NCBI GenBank assembly: GCA_023382535.1
Contig: JAHDWA010000008.1
Location: 186,001-250,000, forward strand
Direction of reading: 5' to 3'
Source: Anaerolineae bacterium
Lineage (GTDB): Bacteria > Chloroflexota > Anaerolineae > 4572-78 > J111
Length of the DNA stretch: 64,000 nucleotides
The position numbers were made by a program, and so were the translations under genes. The notes beneath the pieces were generated by a model. That model did no database searches. It was not told the origin of the DNA and worked only from the letters and a program-made list of their open reading frames with translations. Below are positions 8,459 to 18,600 of this stretch, in pieces. Position 1 is the first letter of the stretch. The number at the start of each line of letters is the position of its first letter.

Positions 8459-10281
8459 TGGCTGTTACGCCTCCAATCCTTAATATTCCAAAGGGCCGAG
8501 TCCCAGGGCGTCAGCTCCACCCCTTCGAGGCTGGCGTTAACCCCGGAAATGCGGGCAATCCGGGCCAGGGGCACCAGAACTACGTCCTCGATGAGAATAT
8601 CGTTCATCTGTATAAAAATTTGCCGCCGCTTTTCAGGGTCCAACTCTTGTCCCGATTGTTCGAGAAGGGCATCATAGGCCGGGTTGCATTGGCGGGTGGT
8701 ATTGAGGCCGGCTAACCAGTTGTTACTCTTTTGTGGAATCTGGGCGCAGGTCCAGTATTGCATGTAAAGCCCAGGATCAGGGCTGACACTGGTAATATCC
8801 CAGGCCTGGACATCGGCGTAAAAGTGCTCAACCGTATTGGGGCTTTCGGGGTCGCCCCCCAGATAGGTGGCCGCGTCAATAATTTTGAGTTCTACCTCAA
8901 CCCCAAGCTGCTCCAAGGCTCTTCTGATGATGGTTTGAGTATCCTGGCGAATAGTATTTTCCGAGGTCTGATACAAAACCTTCATCTTGACCCCGTTCTT
9001 ATCCCGAATGCCGTCGTCATCGGTATCAACCCAACCCGCCTCCTCAAGGAGCTGGGCCGCTTTCTGCAAATTGAATTCAGCCGAGGTGTTCGCTGAAGCA
9101 AATTCAGCCGGGGCGACCAAAATGTTGCCGGTAAGCTGGCCGGCTTTGCCGTATAACTCAACAATGGCTTCGCGATCAATGGCATAGGCAAAGGCCTGGC
9201 GCACTTTTTTATCGCTAAAGAAAGGATGCGGAAAATTTTTATTGGACCGCTCTCCATCCTCGGTCTCTTTGTTGGGGTCGCTGCGATTAAGTTCAAAGAG
9301 TTCGACCGTAGCTCCGGCGTTAGGAATCGCCCGGCCTACACCGGCTGTTTCGAGTTGAGCGAGCTGCTCGCCGGGCAGGGCCAGGTTATAGGCAAAATCA
9401 ACCAGGCCATCCTGCAAGGCTAACCGGGCCGCTTCGTTGACAGTGCCGCCCCCGCGCAGTTCGACTCGACTAAAGAAGGGCTTATCTTCTTCGCGGAAGT
9501 ATGGGTTAGGTTCAAACACAATCTTGTTGGTTTCGACCAATTGGGTTCCCAAAAATAAAACTTCCTGGGGTTTGATTCCGGGAGGCAGCACCTGGTAAGG
9601 GCCAGTGCCCACCGGTTCCAGGTTAGCCTGGGCCTGTCGAGCCTGAGAATTATTGTAGGTTTCAAAAATATGTTGGGGAATTATCATACCATAGACGCCG
9701 ACAAAAGGTAACTTCCAGGCCGGATTGGGCGCTTTGAAATTGACTTTGATGGTGTAATCGTCCACAACTTCGACATTTTCGATGGCCTGGTAAATTGAAA
9801 CGGAGAGAGAGCCTACCTCCGGATTCATAATAAATTCATAGGTAAAGCGGACATCAGCCGCGGTAAAAGGCTGTCCATCCGACCACTTGACTCCCGGCTT
9901 CAACTTCCAGATAACCCATTTACCGCCTGGGTCCAGGCCACCATTTTCCAGGCTGGGAATTTCGGCGGCCAGGACCGGAATTAAATTGGCATCTCTATCA
10001 AAACTGGCTAAAGGCTCATAGGTAACGCGGCATGCTTCCCAATCCTTGATGGCCGAGGTTAGATGAGGATTGAGGATAGTGGGCGCTTCCCAGTAGAGCA
10101 GGCGCAGGGTTCCGCCAGCGCCGCGCCCGGTGGGCGGCGGGGTAGGGGTCGCTGTTGTCTGGGCCAAAATTTCTTCGGCGGGAGGAGCTTCGCCGGTGCA
10201 AGCGGTAAACAACAGGGCGAGTCCGAGAAACAGAATTATAAGCCAGCCACGGCTGCCTTTTGATAAAATCTTCTTAACCAT
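8455..10281 (-). CDS. ABC-type peptide/nickel substrate-binding lipoprotein (SBP family 5)
   Basis: This is a secreted, lipid-anchored solute-binding protein of 608 residues. The signal peptide ends in the lipobox LFTAC with Cys28, followed by a short low-complexity linker (TPTPPPTGRGAGG). The fold begins at GTLRLLYWEAPTILNPHL. WSDGQPFTAADVRFTYEFI near 140 is the classic DppA/OppA motif, and AFAYAIDREAIV appears further on. No permease or ATPase gene is near, so it may act as a ligand sensor for the overlapping HAMP-GAF receptor rather than in uptake. It begins 16 bp after the phosphopantetheinyl transferase. Confidence 0.9.
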   Translation of the reverse strand: MVKKILSKGSRGWLIILFLGLALLFTACTGEAPPAEEILAQTTATPTPPPTGRGAGGTLRLLYWEAPTILNPHLTSAIKDWEACRVTYEPLASFDRDANLIPVLAAEIPSLENGGLDPGGKWVIWKLKPGVKWSDGQPFTAADVRFTYEFIMNPEVGSLSVSIYQAIENVEVVDDYTIKVNFKAPNPAWKLPFVGVYGMIIPQHIFETYNNSQARQAQANLEPVGTGPYQVLPPGIKPQEVLFLGTQLVETNKIVFEPNPYFREEDKPFFSRVELRGGGTVNEAARLALQDGLVDFAYNLALPGEQLAQLETAGVGRAIPNAGATVELFELNRSDPNKETEDGERSNKNFPHPFFSDKKVRQAFAYAIDREAIVELYGKAGQLTGNILVAPAEFASANTSAEFNLQKAAQLLEEAGWVDTDDDGIRDKNGVKMKVLYQTSENTIRQDTQTIIRRALEQLGVEVELKIIDAATYLGGDPESPNTVEHFYADVQAWDITSVSPDPGLYMQYWTCAQIPQKSNNWLAGLNTTRQCNPAYDALLEQSGQELDPEKRRQIFIQMNDILIEDVVLVPLARIARISGVNASLEGVELTPWDSALWNIKDWRRNSQ

Positions 10282-10297
10282 ACTTTCTCCTCATGAG

Positions 10298-11011
10298 CTA
10301 GACCCACTGCCAACGGTTGAGCTGCCAGGTAGTGCCGGTAATGGCAGGCAGGGCCAGGGCAGCCACATACCCGGCTGCGGGCGTTAGAGCCTGGATAACC
10401 CAGCGTGAAGCCTCGTCAGGCTCACCGTTCACCTTCACCAGCCGCGCTGGTTCGCCCGGCGTCAGGGAAACCTCAAACTCAGCCAGGGGCCGGGCTAAGC
10501 CGCTGCCAAGCGCCTTGAGGTAAGCCTCTTTGCGGGTCCAGCAGTTAAAAAAAGCTTCCTGTCGCTGCTGGGCCGGGAGCGCCTGGAGCGCAGCCCTTTC
10601 TCCAACGGCAAAAAAACGTGCGGCGATCTGCTCCATATCCATCATGGGCCTGAGCTGCTCCAGGTCTACGCCAATTTCATGGTCGCGGACAACGGCATAA
10701 AGGGCCAGTCCAGCCGAATGAGCCAGGTTAAAAGACACTTTGCCGGCAGACGATGTTTCCGGCAGGACGGGTTTGCCAAAGGGACCATAGCAAAAGTGCA
10801 GTTGGCCCGGTTCGCACCGCAAGTACTGCCCCAGGATGGTCCGCAGCAACCCTCGACCCACGATAAAATGGAGCCGGTCCCGCTCAAAGTAAAAACGCTC
10901 GGCCCGTAACTGTTCATCTGGGGCCAGAGTTTGGGCCAACTGCCGCACCTGACTGGCCGGTTGGTCCAGAGAAGCGCACCAAACATGAACCTCGGCGCTG
11001 GCTAAAGTCAA
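10298..11011 (-). CDS. 4'-phosphopantetheinyl transferase (Sfp type)
   Basis: It attaches 4'-phosphopantetheine from CoA to carrier-protein serines. The 237 residues include the Sfp-family motifs IGVDLEQLRP (about 115-124), with the Mg-binding Asp, and FFNCWTRKEAYLKALGSGL (about 155-173), plus SFNLAHSAGLALYAV. The start appears to be TTG (11009-11011) with a GGGAAA just upstream; no in-frame ATG fits better. It sits 57 bp behind the NRPS gene, so it almost certainly activates that enzyme's carrier domain (Ser near residue 1051). Confidence 0.92.
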   Translation of the reverse strand: MTLASAEVHVWCASLDQPASQVRQLAQTLAPDEQLRAERFYFERDRLHFIVGRGLLRTILGQYLRCEPGQLHFCYGPFGKPVLPETSSAGKVSFNLAHSAGLALYAVVRDHEIGVDLEQLRPMMDMEQIAARFFAVGERAALQALPAQQRQEAFFNCWTRKEAYLKALGSGLARPLAEFEVSLTPGEPARLVKVNGEPDEASRWVIQALTPAAGYVAALALPAITGTTWQLNRWQWV

Positions 11012-11068
11012 ATTTCCCGGTGGAAAGGGCCAATCACACTTTAGGATCGTGGCTCATCTCTCCTAATC

Positions 11069-14000
11069 TTAACTTCTATAATTTCTACCTCCAAACTGGC
11101 GACGAAAATTGCGAATTGACTCCTCCGGTAAAATGTACCCTTCACAGTACAGATCAGCCGCTTCAAACCCAAGAAGATTGAGCCGGTGATAGTGCTGCGC
11201 GCAGGCTTCAACAGCGGCCATCCCTACGGTTGGTTGGAGGTCCTGAAAACAGGCCGAGAGCAGGCTGGAAAAAATACAGCCCATGATTGTTAAAGAATTG
11301 GGCCGCAGATGCCGGGAAAAGACAAGCTGCAACTGCGCAAAATTCATGGGGTCATCGGCCTCTTTGGGCATGTATCTGAGTTCACGCATGGGGTCGGGTG
11401 ATTTTAGAGCGCCGCCTTCGGTGAAGAGAATGTCTCCTTTCTCTTCGAAGCGCCGGATAGCCAGTTCCGGTTTGAAGCAGTGCGGGCCTGAGTCATCCAC
11501 GATCAAAACACCGGGCCGGACGCGGGTAATATCAAGGACATCGGGGACATTGGTGGCCCCAATGATCAGGGTTGCCTCATAAATCTCCGGAGGAGCCTCG
11601 GTCCGTGACTCGGCGATGCAAATTTGGCCTTGAAAACCAAAATCGGCCACAATTTCCTGCTTGATTTTCTCCAGATCGCTGCGTTTGCTGTAGAGATCGC
11701 ATAAAATGATTTCGGCAGGGTGGGGCAAGGAGGCTAACATCAAGCGCAAACTCCCTGCGCCAATAGAACCGAGGCCCAGTACCCCTACCCGTTCTTGAGT
11801 CAGATCCCGCCCGCTTTTGGCTAATATCTTTTTGATCGCCATGACCACCGTGGCGATGGTGGTGGCATGCCCGGTAGATATGGCCGGCAAATCTGAGCGG
11901 TCCCCTATCGCCGAGATGATGGCCTGGCCATATTGGGTGGCCGATGGAATCAGGCCGGTCAGAGAAACTGTCCGCGCCCCCAGGTACCTGGCCATTTCCA
12001 GACCTGCCAGGATAACTTCAATCACTCGTTTTTCGTCAGCGTAGAGTTCGGTATCAAAACAGGGCAGGATAATCAGGGCGGTTCGTCCCAGCTTGGTCTC
12101 GATAACATCGGTAAAGACAGGCAGGTTATCAAACCAATCCTCGATAAATTCATCCGGGGTCATTTCGGTTCGCTCGACATAGTAGAGGGCGGCTGAGTCA
12201 ACGGGGCTGAGCTTGCCGCTTGCCAGGAGCGACAACAGCGAACGGCGTTCAATCGTGGCCCAGGAGGAGGATGGCGCCGTGAAAGCTGGAACAGGCCCAT
12301 TCTGACCAGGGCTTCTGGCCGGTTTGGCAGAAACCGCATGAGGAGTGGAGCTGCGCGTCGCGGGAAAACTGTCAAGGACGGCGGCCAGGGCAGCCACGGT
12401 TGGGTGGGAGAAGATAACTTTGAGGGAAAGCTCGCGCTTTGTGGCCGCCGACATTCTGGAAATGAGCTGCACCGCCTGGAGCGAATGTCCTCCCAGCTCA
12501 AAAAAGTTATCCTCAACGCCTACCCGGTCTAACCCCAGCACCTCGGCCCAGAGCCCGCTCAACAGTTCCTCGGTTGGATTACGGGGAGCGAGGTAAGCGT
12601 CGGCGAGTTCAGGGCGGCTCATGTCGGGCGCAGGCAGCGCCCGCCGGTTTATCTTGCCGCTGGAAGTTAACGGCCACGTCTCCAGGAATACAAAAGCGGA
12701 AGGCACCATGTAATCGGGTAGTTTGGTCTGCAAAAAGTGGCGGAGGTTGCTGGTCAAACTTGACGTGACCGGCGCTGAGCTTTGAGCTGAATTCCCGGAT
12801 TTGTCAGGCTGCGCTTCGGCTAAGGGGGAGTCCGTGGCCGGAATGACATAAGCGACCAAACGTTTTTGATCAGGCGCATGCTCGACCTGTTGAGCCAGCA
12901 CCACTGCCTCCGCTACCGCCGGGTGTTGGTTCAACACAGCTTCGATTTCACCCGGCTCGATGCGGAAACCTCGAATTTTGACCTGGTAGTCAATGCGGCC
13001 CAGTAACTCGACATTCCCATCCGCTAAATAGCGGGCCAAATCGCCGGTTTTATACAGGCGGGCGCCCGGTTCCGGGCTAAAAGGATCGGGAATGAACTTC
13101 TCGGCAGTTAACTCCGGGCGATTAAGATAGCCCACGGCTAAACCCGCCCCGCCGATATGCAGTTCGCCGGGAACGCCGATCGGGACGGGCTGGAGGTAAG
13201 GGTCCAGGATGTAGAGCTGGGTATTGGCAAAGGGCCGGCCGATCGGCACTAACCGGTCGAGCGCCAGGCCGGGCTGAGATTCCGGGAGGGCAGGCGCGGC
13301 AAAATAGGTGCTGTCAATGGTGGCTTCGGTCAGGCCGTAGGAGTTGATGAGGCGCGTCTCAGGGCCGCAGAACTGTTGAAATTCTTGATATTCGCCCACG
13401 TACCAGCTATCGGAGCCGACGATGAGGACCCGCATAAAATCTAGAGTCTGCCCGGTTTCCTCCAGGTACTGAACCAGGCTTCTGAAGACAACCGGCACAA
13501 ACTCGGCGCAGTTAACCTTTTCCTGAAGCATCAGCTGGTAAAGCCGCTCAGGGGCTAACAAAAACTCTTGCGGACACAACACCAGCTTCCCGCCCGAGCA
13601 AAGCGCCCGCACCCAATCCCCGGAGAAGACATCGAACGAAAAGTTAGCCATCTGCAAGTGAGAGGTGGCGACAGAGCGGAGCTGATAAGCGTCCTCCCAG
13701 GCAAAATAGGCATTCACCAGGCTGCTGTGGTTGACGATCACTCCCTTGGATCTACCGGTGGAACCGGAGGTAAAAATCACATAGACGGGATTATCGGGGG
13801 TAACTTTATTCATTAAACTGTCGGGAGCATGCCGGGCAATGATTTCCCAATCGGCGTCCAGGTAGACCGTTCTGGCTCTTTGCTCCGGCAGCGTTTTGGT
13901 CAGCCGCTTTTGGGTGAGCAGGACCGGGGCCTGAGTGTCGGCCAGCATGGCCGCCAGACGGTCTCGCGGCGACATGGGATCAAGCGGAACATAGGCCGCC

Positions 14001-15634
14001 CCGGCCTTGAGCACTCCCAACAAGCCGATAATTATCTCGGCCGATCGTTCCATACAAATGCCAACTAATGTCCCCGGACCGACTCCCATCGTGCGCAAGT
14101 AGCGGGCTAATTGGTTGGCCCGGCGATTTAACTCGTGGTAGGTTAGCTGCGTCGTTCCATTGTTAATATCAGGGAAAACAAGCGCGACCGCATCGGGAGT
14201 CCGCTCAACTTGGACCTCAAAGAGGTGGTGAATGGGCTGCTCTTGCGGATAATCCGTGCGCGTGTTATTCCATTCCGCCAGGAGTTGGCGCCGCTCAGGT
14301 TCGGTTAGCAGCGGCAGGCTAGAGAGACACTGCTCCGGCTGGGCGGCCATCCCTTCCAATAAGGTTTTGAGATGCCCCAGCATGCGGTCAATGGTTGCCT
14401 GATCAAAGCGCAGCCGATCATACTCCATCCTCAAAACAAGTTCCGGCCCGCCATAGCCATCTAACGACAGGGGATAGTTTGTTTGACTCCGAATCCGAAA
14501 GTCGCGGTTTAGCCATTTGCCTCCTTGAGCGCGGAGGGCGGCGTCCCAAGAAGGGTTTTGGAAATTCAGAATACTTTCAAAAAGGGGTGTACCGCGCGGT
14601 ATCTCGCTCCAACCCTGGACCTTAACCAGGGGCGTGTGCTCGTAGTCTCGCACGGTTATCTGCTGCGCCCGCAGCTCTTGCAGCCAGGGCAATAACTCTG
14701 CTGCGGGCGACACGCGCACCCGTACCGGCAAGGTGTTGACAAAAAACCCCACTACTTTTTCCGCTCCCGGCATGGCCGAACGGCGACCGGCGCGGGTGGC
14801 CCCGAAAACCACATCCTCCTCACCGCTGTAGCGGCTTAATAAAATGGCCCAGGCCCCTTGAAACAGAGTATTGAGGGTCAGATGATGCGCTTTTGCCAGG
14901 GATTGCAGAGCCGACGTCGTGGCCGCCGAAAGTTTAATCTCCTGCTCGGCATAGCTTCCCGCTTGGTCAGAGGCTGCACTAGAGATTTGAATGGCAGCCA
15001 ATGAAGTGGGCGCGGAAAGGCCGGTAAGGGTTTGTCGCCAGAACGTCTCTGCTTTGGAAAAATCCTGCTGCTGCAGCCAATCAATATAATCCCGAAAAGG
15101 CCGGGGCTGTTCGAGCGATAAATCCTGGCCCTGGCAGAAAGCTTCGTAAAAGCTGAACAGCTCGTTGAGGGTCAGTTTCAGGGATTGGCCATCGAGCAGC
15201 GCATGGTGAAAGGTCCAAATAAAGCGATAATCGGCTTCGGCCAGGCGGATAAGGGCCGCGCGCATCAACGGAGCCTCGGTCAGATCAAAGCCTCGCTGCC
15301 GGTCGGCCTCAAGAAAAATCTCCAGCCGCTCTTCTTGTTCTGATATGGGTAACTCGCGCCAGTCTTGTTGCTCTACGGAAAAATTGACCTGGGAGCGTAC
15401 TTCTTGCACGGGTTCATCGAGATTTTCCCAGCGGAAGCTGCTTCTCAAGATGGGATGCCGGTCTATCACCTGCTGCCAGGCTTGCTCAAAGGCTGAAAGA
15501 TTCAGCGTTTCATGCAGGCTGGCGATAATCTGCTCGACGTATACCCCCGACTCTCCGGCGATCAGGCTGTGAAACAGCATGCCTTGCTGCATGGGAGAGA
15601 GGGGATATGCGTCTGCGGTATGGTTCACCTTCAT
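11069..15634 (-). CDS. Single-module NRPS (C-A-PCP) fused to a Rossmann reductase-like domain
   Basis: A 1521-residue nonribosomal peptide synthetase. The condensation domain (about 1-440) has the catalytic motif HHALLDG near 142. The adenylation domain (about 460-985) has TSGSTGRSKGV near 624, NSYGLTEATIDS, LYKTGDLARY and TSSGKINRRAL. The carrier domain has LGGHSLQAV with the modified Ser near 1051. By hand alignment the specificity residues read D-V-G-E-L-V-S-I-D-K, close to the code known for ornithine. The last ~350 residues (about 1165-1521) are not a thioesterase or the usual SDR thioester reductase. They hold a nucleotide-binding motif, GVLGLGSIGAG, near 1284, and resemble acyl-ACP reductase/shikimate-dehydrogenase-like enzymes, suggesting reductive release. 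The gene lies 42 bp below the transporter and 57 bp above the PPTase. Confidence 0.9.
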   Translation of the reverse strand: MKVNHTADAYPLSPMQQGMLFHSLIAGESGVYVEQIIASLHETLNLSAFEQAWQQVIDRHPILRSSFRWENLDEPVQEVRSQVNFSVEQQDWRELPISEQEERLEIFLEADRQRGFDLTEAPLMRAALIRLAEADYRFIWTFHHALLDGQSLKLTLNELFSFYEAFCQGQDLSLEQPRPFRDYIDWLQQQDFSKAETFWRQTLTGLSAPTSLAAIQISSAASDQAGSYAEQEIKLSAATTSALQSLAKAHHLTLNTLFQGAWAILLSRYSGEEDVVFGATRAGRRSAMPGAEKVVGFFVNTLPVRVRVSPAAELLPWLQELRAQQITVRDYEHTPLVKVQGWSEIPRGTPLFESILNFQNPSWDAALRAQGGKWLNRDFRIRSQTNYPLSLDGYGGPELVLRMEYDRLRFDQATIDRMLGHLKTLLEGMAAQPEQCLSSLPLLTEPERRQLLAEWNNTRTDYPQEQPIHHLFEVQVERTPDAVALVFPDINNGTTQLTYHELNRRANQLARYLRTMGVGPGTLVGICMERSAEIIIGLLGVLKAGAAYVPLDPMSPRDRLAAMLADTQAPVLLTQKRLTKTLPEQRARTVYLDADWEIIARHAPDSLMNKVTPDNPVYVIFTSGSTGRSKGVIVNHSSLVNAYFAWEDAYQLRSVATSHLQMANFSFDVFSGDWVRALCSGGKLVLCPQEFLLAPERLYQLMLQEKVNCAEFVPVVFRSLVQYLEETGQTLDFMRVLIVGSDSWYVGEYQEFQQFCGPETRLINSYGLTEATIDSTYFAAPALPESQPGLALDRLVPIGRPFANTQLYILDPYLQPVPIGVPGELHIGGAGLAVGYLNRPELTAEKFIPDPFSPEPGARLYKTGDLARYLADGNVELLGRIDYQVKIRGFRIEPGEIEAVLNQHPAVAEAVVLAQQVEHAPDQKRLVAYVIPATDSPLAEAQPDKSGNSAQSSAPVTSSLTSNLRHFLQTKLPDYMVPSAFVFLETWPLTSSGKINRRALPAPDMSRPELADAYLAPRNPTEELLSGLWAEVLGLDRVGVEDNFFELGGHSLQAVQLISRMSAATKRELSLKVIFSHPTVAALAAVLDSFPATRSSTPHAVSAKPARSPGQNGPVPAFTAPSSSWATIERRSLLSLLASGKLSPVDSAALYYVERTEMTPDEFIEDWFDNLPVFTDVIETKLGRTALIILPCFDTELYADEKRVIEVILAGLEMARYLGARTVSLTGLIPSATQYGQAIISAIGDRSDLPAISTGHATTIATVVMAIKKILAKSGRDLTQERVGVLGLGSIGAGSLRLMLASLPHPAEIILCDLYSKRSDLEKIKQEIVADFGFQGQICIAESRTEAPPEIYEATLIIGATNVPDVLDITRVRPGVLIVDDSGPHCFKPELAIRRFEEKGDILFTEGGALKSPDPMRELRYMPKEADDPMNFAQLQLVFSRHLRPNSLTIMGCIFSSLLSACFQDLQPTVGMAAVEACAQHYHRLNLLGFEAADLYCEGYILPEESIRNFRRQFGGRNYRS

Positions 15635-15676
15635 GGGATTCTCACTCGTTCAATTGATCGAGATGGTCAGGATTTC

Positions 15677-18600
15677 TCAATCAAATTTATCAAACAGTTT
15701 ATGCAGTTCGCGGGGACGGGTGCGCGTCAAATCGGCAACCCGGTCATTGGCTTCGCGCAGGCGCTGGCTGAGAACGTTAATCAGTTCCAAAGAAAGATCA
15801 GGATACTGCCGGGCCAGCGCAATCAGCGGCTCACGGCGCAGCCGCAGGGTTAAGGTATCCTGGAGGGCAATAGCAGTCGTGGAGCGCGGACTATTATCGA
15901 ATAGATTCATTTCGCCAAAATAAGAATGGGCTTCCATGGTCGCCAGGCGGGCAAAAGATCCTTTTCGTTTTTCCTGCTCAATGCCCACCCGGCCGCTCAC
16001 GACCACGTACAACGCCCCTCCGGGGTCACCGGTATTGAAGATATGCGCATCTTCTTCAAAGAGCTGCTCTTCGCAGACATTGGCTAACACTTTCAACTGG
16101 TCAATCGTCATCCCCTCGAAAAAGGGAACTTCCTTCAAAAAGATGATTTTTTCAACCGGAGATAGCAAAAGGCCCTCCTCCTGGATCACACTGGTAATGT
16201 ACGAACCGGCCATGATCCGTCTGGCGGCTCGCGCGGCTAAACGCACGTCAATCTGCGGGTCAGCAAAAGACCTCTCAATCAGCCGTTCGATCTCCTCAGC
16301 GGTGAACGGTAAGGGAGCAGGGGCTGCCGGAGATTCATCAACAGGCGGCGTCGAGGCTGAGTCCGGGGTATCGAGGAGCGCCCCCAGTAAGTTACCGGGT
16401 CGAAGCCGGCGCGGTTTCGGTTCTTCTGCGGGAGAGTCAGGAGCCGGTTTATTGTCACTGCCTGGATCAGTTAAAGCATTGAAGAGGTCGGCGGGACGGA
16501 AGCGCCGGGCTGAAAGGGGTTCTTTTGGCTCAGGCTCGACATTGGGTTGGGCATGGTCACTCGTCTCGGCGAGCGCATCAAACAGATTAGCGGGTCGAGG
16601 CCGGCGGGGTGAATTATCTTCTTGCTGAGCGGCTCCAACCGGGGAGTCGAGAGCAGCGGGGAGGTCCTTGGCGTTGACGTCAACCATTTCCTCCAGACGT
16701 TGATTGACTACTTCATGGATTTTGACAGTCGAGTGTGGAGATGGGCTGGCCGGCGGGGGTAAAAGCGTTACACCCATCTCGCCCAGGGCCAGGGTCATGA
16801 TGGCTCGCAGCCAGGGGTCATCCGTGGCCGTCAGAAGTTGATGGATGGCCTCTTTAGGCTGAGGATGAACCATATCCCAGGTTTCTTGACTGATTTCTAG
16901 TAATTGCGCCAGAGTCATCCCGGTTTCAAACAAAGGGGCAACCAGCCGGGCAGTTTGGGGAGTGGTTAGTGACTCCAAAGCTTCGGCGGCGTTGGCCCGC
17001 ACGCGGGGCGTTTCACTCTCAAAGGACTCGGCCACAATTCTAACGGCCTCCGTACCGTGAATAGCGGCAAGTAAATAAAATATTTCGTCAAGAAGCTGTG
17101 TATTCTGTTCTTGAAGAGCGCTCTGCAAAACGGAAATACTGGGATATCCGGCGCAGGGAGTCAGGGCAGCCAGCAAACTGTTGCCACGATAAATGTCGAG
17201 CAGGTTGCCTGTAATTTGGGTTTCGATTAGAGGGCCAAACTCACGCCGGTTTATTCGACTCAGGGTCACCGTTGTCATTTTGCGAAGCAGCGGGTTAGGG
17301 GAATTCAGAGCCGGGTGAATCCTGGGAATAATTGCTTTGCCAATTTGTACCAGGGTATCTACTGCCGTTGTTCTGACCTGAAGACTGGGATCGGTTAAAG
17401 CATTTATCACTATTTGATGGGACTCGCGCTCGCCAATCCGGCCCAGAATATTCAGAGCGGCTTGGCGGATGCGCTCAACAGGATCCTGGACCAGACGTTT
17501 TGTCTTTTCCAGAATAAGTTCAACAATTTTGGCCGGCATTTTCGCCGAGGTGAGCGACTCAATCGTCAGTGCTGCTTGGAGGCGAACCTCGTCGGCTGGG
17601 TCCGCCAGATGGTCTAGCAGAATGTTGATAAAACGTAAATCGTGGGTCTGGCTGAGGACATGCAGACCTCTGGCCCGCTGGTGAGCATCTTTATCATTTA
17701 AAAACTCATTGAGCGCTTGAGCGGCCGCACTCTGTTGAATGGGATCATCAGCTTGGAGCAAAACTGGAAGAACTCTAGCCCGGACCTCGGTATCCGGGTC
17801 GGTCAGCATGGTCGAAGCCAGCCCCAAAAACTGCTTATCTTGAGGGCCAATCAACTGTTCTAACCCGGCCAGGGCCGATTGGCGGACCCGCCCCTCTTCA
17901 TCATGCAAAAAATCGGTGTAAAGTTGGCGCACAGCGTCCCCACGCGTGTCGGCGGCTACCAGAGCATCGAGGATAGCCGCCCGGCTGCGGGCATCGGCGG
18001 TGGCTCGGGCCGCTTGGCCTAAAATGGGAATAGCAGCGCTGCCCCCGATTTGGCTGATAAGTTTAGCCATAAAAATTGTAAACTCGTGGCTGGTGCTTTC
18101 GCTCAATTTCTTTTGCAAACTCTGGAGCGTTGCCGGGTCGGTGACGGTCAATTTAGCCGTTTCCTGGGATAAAAGAAAGGAGAAGTCTTCTTCTTCCAGC
18201 ATTTTGATGAGGGCCTGGCTGTACTGCTTGCGAATGATCAGCGCGTTAATCAAAAAGGCGGTGGCTAAGGCCCCGATAGCCACAGGTAAAAACCACCAGA
18301 TTGTCGTGAGGGGGGTTAACAGCAACAGTCCACCCATGAGCGAGCCAATGGGGACAACAAGGCCGCCGATAAAAGCCCGCCCCCGCCCTTTAACTCGCAG
18401 CGGAACCGCATTATAAAGGAGGCTTTCAATCGTATAGCCGATAATACCATAAAAGTTGGTCCGGCTGAAATAACCAAGAGCAGCCGTTGGCAGGCCAGGG
18501 GCAAAGATAAGCCCGCCACAGATGGCAAAGTTACTGGCCGGGTAAATCAAATTCGCGTTGCCCAAGCCAACCCGGCCAATAATCCGGCTCAACAGAAAGA

